Positions 63,391-64,000 of a stretch of 64,000 nucleotides of DNA are shown here, piece by piece. This stretch comes from Massilia sp. ST3 (GTDB lineage Bacteria; Pseudomonadota; Gammaproteobacteria; Burkholderiales; Burkholderiaceae_D). The notes under the pieces were generated by a model. That model was given only the letters and a program-made list of their open reading frames with translations, had not been told where the DNA came from and searched no databases. The DNA is taken from the NCBI RefSeq assembly GCF_018119405.1, contig NZ_JAGPWC010000008.1, positions 1 through 64,000 of the forward strand, given 5' to 3'. Every line of letters begins with the position of its first letter. Position 1 is the stretch's first letter. The position numbers and the translations under genes were made by a program.

Positions 63391-64000
63391 ATGAATCCCT
63401 CGACTGAGATTGAAAACGGCCTCCCCCTCGACATGGTGATCTTCGGCGGCATGGGCGACCTGGCGATGCGCAAGCTGCTGCCCGCGCTCTACATGGCCTA
63501 CCTTCATGGCAACCTGCCGGCCACGACCCGCATCCTGTCCACCGGCCGCCAGGACTTCGACCGCGAGACCTACCTCGCCCACGTCGGGGAGCATTCGCGT
63601 TCCTTCATCAGCGAGAACAATTTCAACGAGAAGACCTGGGACGGCTTCCTCAAGCTGCTCGAGTACGTGCGCCTGGACGTGCAGGCGGCGCCGGACTTCG
63701 GCGTCCTGGCCCAGGCCTCGCGCGCCGGCGCCCAGCGCGTGTTCTACCTGTCGACCGCGCCCTCGCTGTTCACCACCATCTGCGACAAGCTCGCCGCCGC
63801 CGGCCTGGTCGACGGGCAGTCGCGCGTGGTGCTGGAAAAGCCGCTCGGCCACGACCTGCCCTCGGCGATCGAGATCAACGAAGCGGTCGGCAAGCACTTC
63901 GCCGAATCGCAGATCTATCGCATCGATCACTACCTGGGCAAGGAGACCGTGCAGAACCTGATGGTGCTGCGCTTCGGGAACTCGATCCTGGAACCGCTGT
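63391..64000 (+). CDS. zwf: Glucose-6-phosphate dehydrogenase (5' part, runs off window)
   Basis: The first 203 residues of glucose-6-phosphate dehydrogenase, which oxidises glucose 6-phosphate to 6-phosphogluconolactone at the head of the pentose-phosphate and Entner-Doudoroff routes. The nucleotide-binding start is VIFGGMGDLAMRKLLPALY (usually GASGDLTKRKL), with VVLEKPLGHDL and the substrate motif RIDHYLGKE near residue 185. No strong Shine-Dalgarno precedes the ATG. The gene continues past base 64000. Confidence 0.95.
   Translation, partial: MNPSTEIENGLPLDMVIFGGMGDLAMRKLLPALYMAYLHGNLPATTRILSTGRQDFDRETYLAHVGEHSRSFISENNFNEKTWDGFLKLLEYVRLDVQAAPDFGVLAQASRAGAQRVFYLSTAPSLFTTICDKLAAAGLVDGQSRVVLEKPLGHDLPSAIEINEAVGKHFAESQIYRIDHYLGKETVQNLMVLRFGNSILEPL

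Overview
The DNA is GC-rich throughout with strong G/C third-position bias. Gene content (PEP-CTERM surface proteins, several TonB-dependent receptors, LacI-controlled sugar loci, a Bug/Tct-type tripartite tricarboxylate transporter, polB, cheV and flagellin) points to an environmental betaproteobacterium of the Oxalobacteraceae, most like Massilia/Telluria. That assignment is inference from gene content. I saw no rRNA, tRNA, CRISPR array, insertion sequence or prophage, so this reads as ordinary chromosome.

Layout. 1-6.7 kb: a truncated proline-rich membrane protein, DedA and AraC genes, then a tightly coupled minus-strand run (amidohydrolase, DUF1275, TMEM175-like channel, orphan NarL-type regulator) behind an isochorismatase-family hydrolase and an XapX protein, with a divergent LysR gene. 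7.7-13.4 kb: OsmC, pirin, a divergent LysR/MFS pair and a GAF-GGDEF-EAL protein. 13.4-21.5 kb: a disaccharide phosphorolysis locus (MFS permease, beta-phosphoglucomutase, GH65 phosphorylase, LacI repressor, divergent TonB receptor) with three identical 14-bp operator copies. 21.5-27 kb: two PEP-CTERM proteins that each have a sigma-54-type promoter, around purU, a GNAT gene and small secreted proteins. 27-34.2 kb: a three-subunit molybdenum aldehyde oxidoreductase followed by a TctCBA transporter. 34.2-45 kb: cheV, polB coupled to a DUF455 ferritin-like gene, a haem-oxygenase-like di-iron candidate, a compact flagellin, a PAS-PAS-GGDEF-EAL protein and a LytS/LytTR two-component pair. 45-54.5 kb: M28 peptidase, Gfo/Idh/MocA oxidoreductase, a MOSC fusion, an SGNH-esterase fusion, small secreted or zinc-ribbon proteins, DUF4380, an SRAP protein and glf. 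54.6-63 kb: tandem PEP-CTERM paralogues and a glucan-type locus (LacI, two GH30 enzymes, TonB receptor) with four identical 16-bp palindromic operators. The window ends inside zwf.

How it works together. The two LacI loci have the same plan: an outer-membrane TonB receptor brings in an oligosaccharide, dedicated enzymes cleave it, and a LacI repressor binds sites at the receptor and enzyme promoters. In the GH65 locus the products would be glucose plus beta-glucose 1-phosphate, which beta-phosphoglucomutase turns into glucose 6-phosphate; zwf at the window end would oxidise the same intermediate, although nothing shows co-regulation. Convergent neighbours are often packed to 3 nt or overlap (by 113 bp in one case), leaving no room for terminators.

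The observations most worth follow-up are the sigma-54 promoters on PEP-CTERM genes, the ExoP-like/SGNH fusion lipoprotein, the MOSC-alkyltransferase-like fusion, the dispersed inverted-repeat element found twice, the two operator sets, and the coupled amidohydrolase-DUF1275-TMEM175-regulator operon. All functional names come from reading protein motifs by eye; no database search was run.
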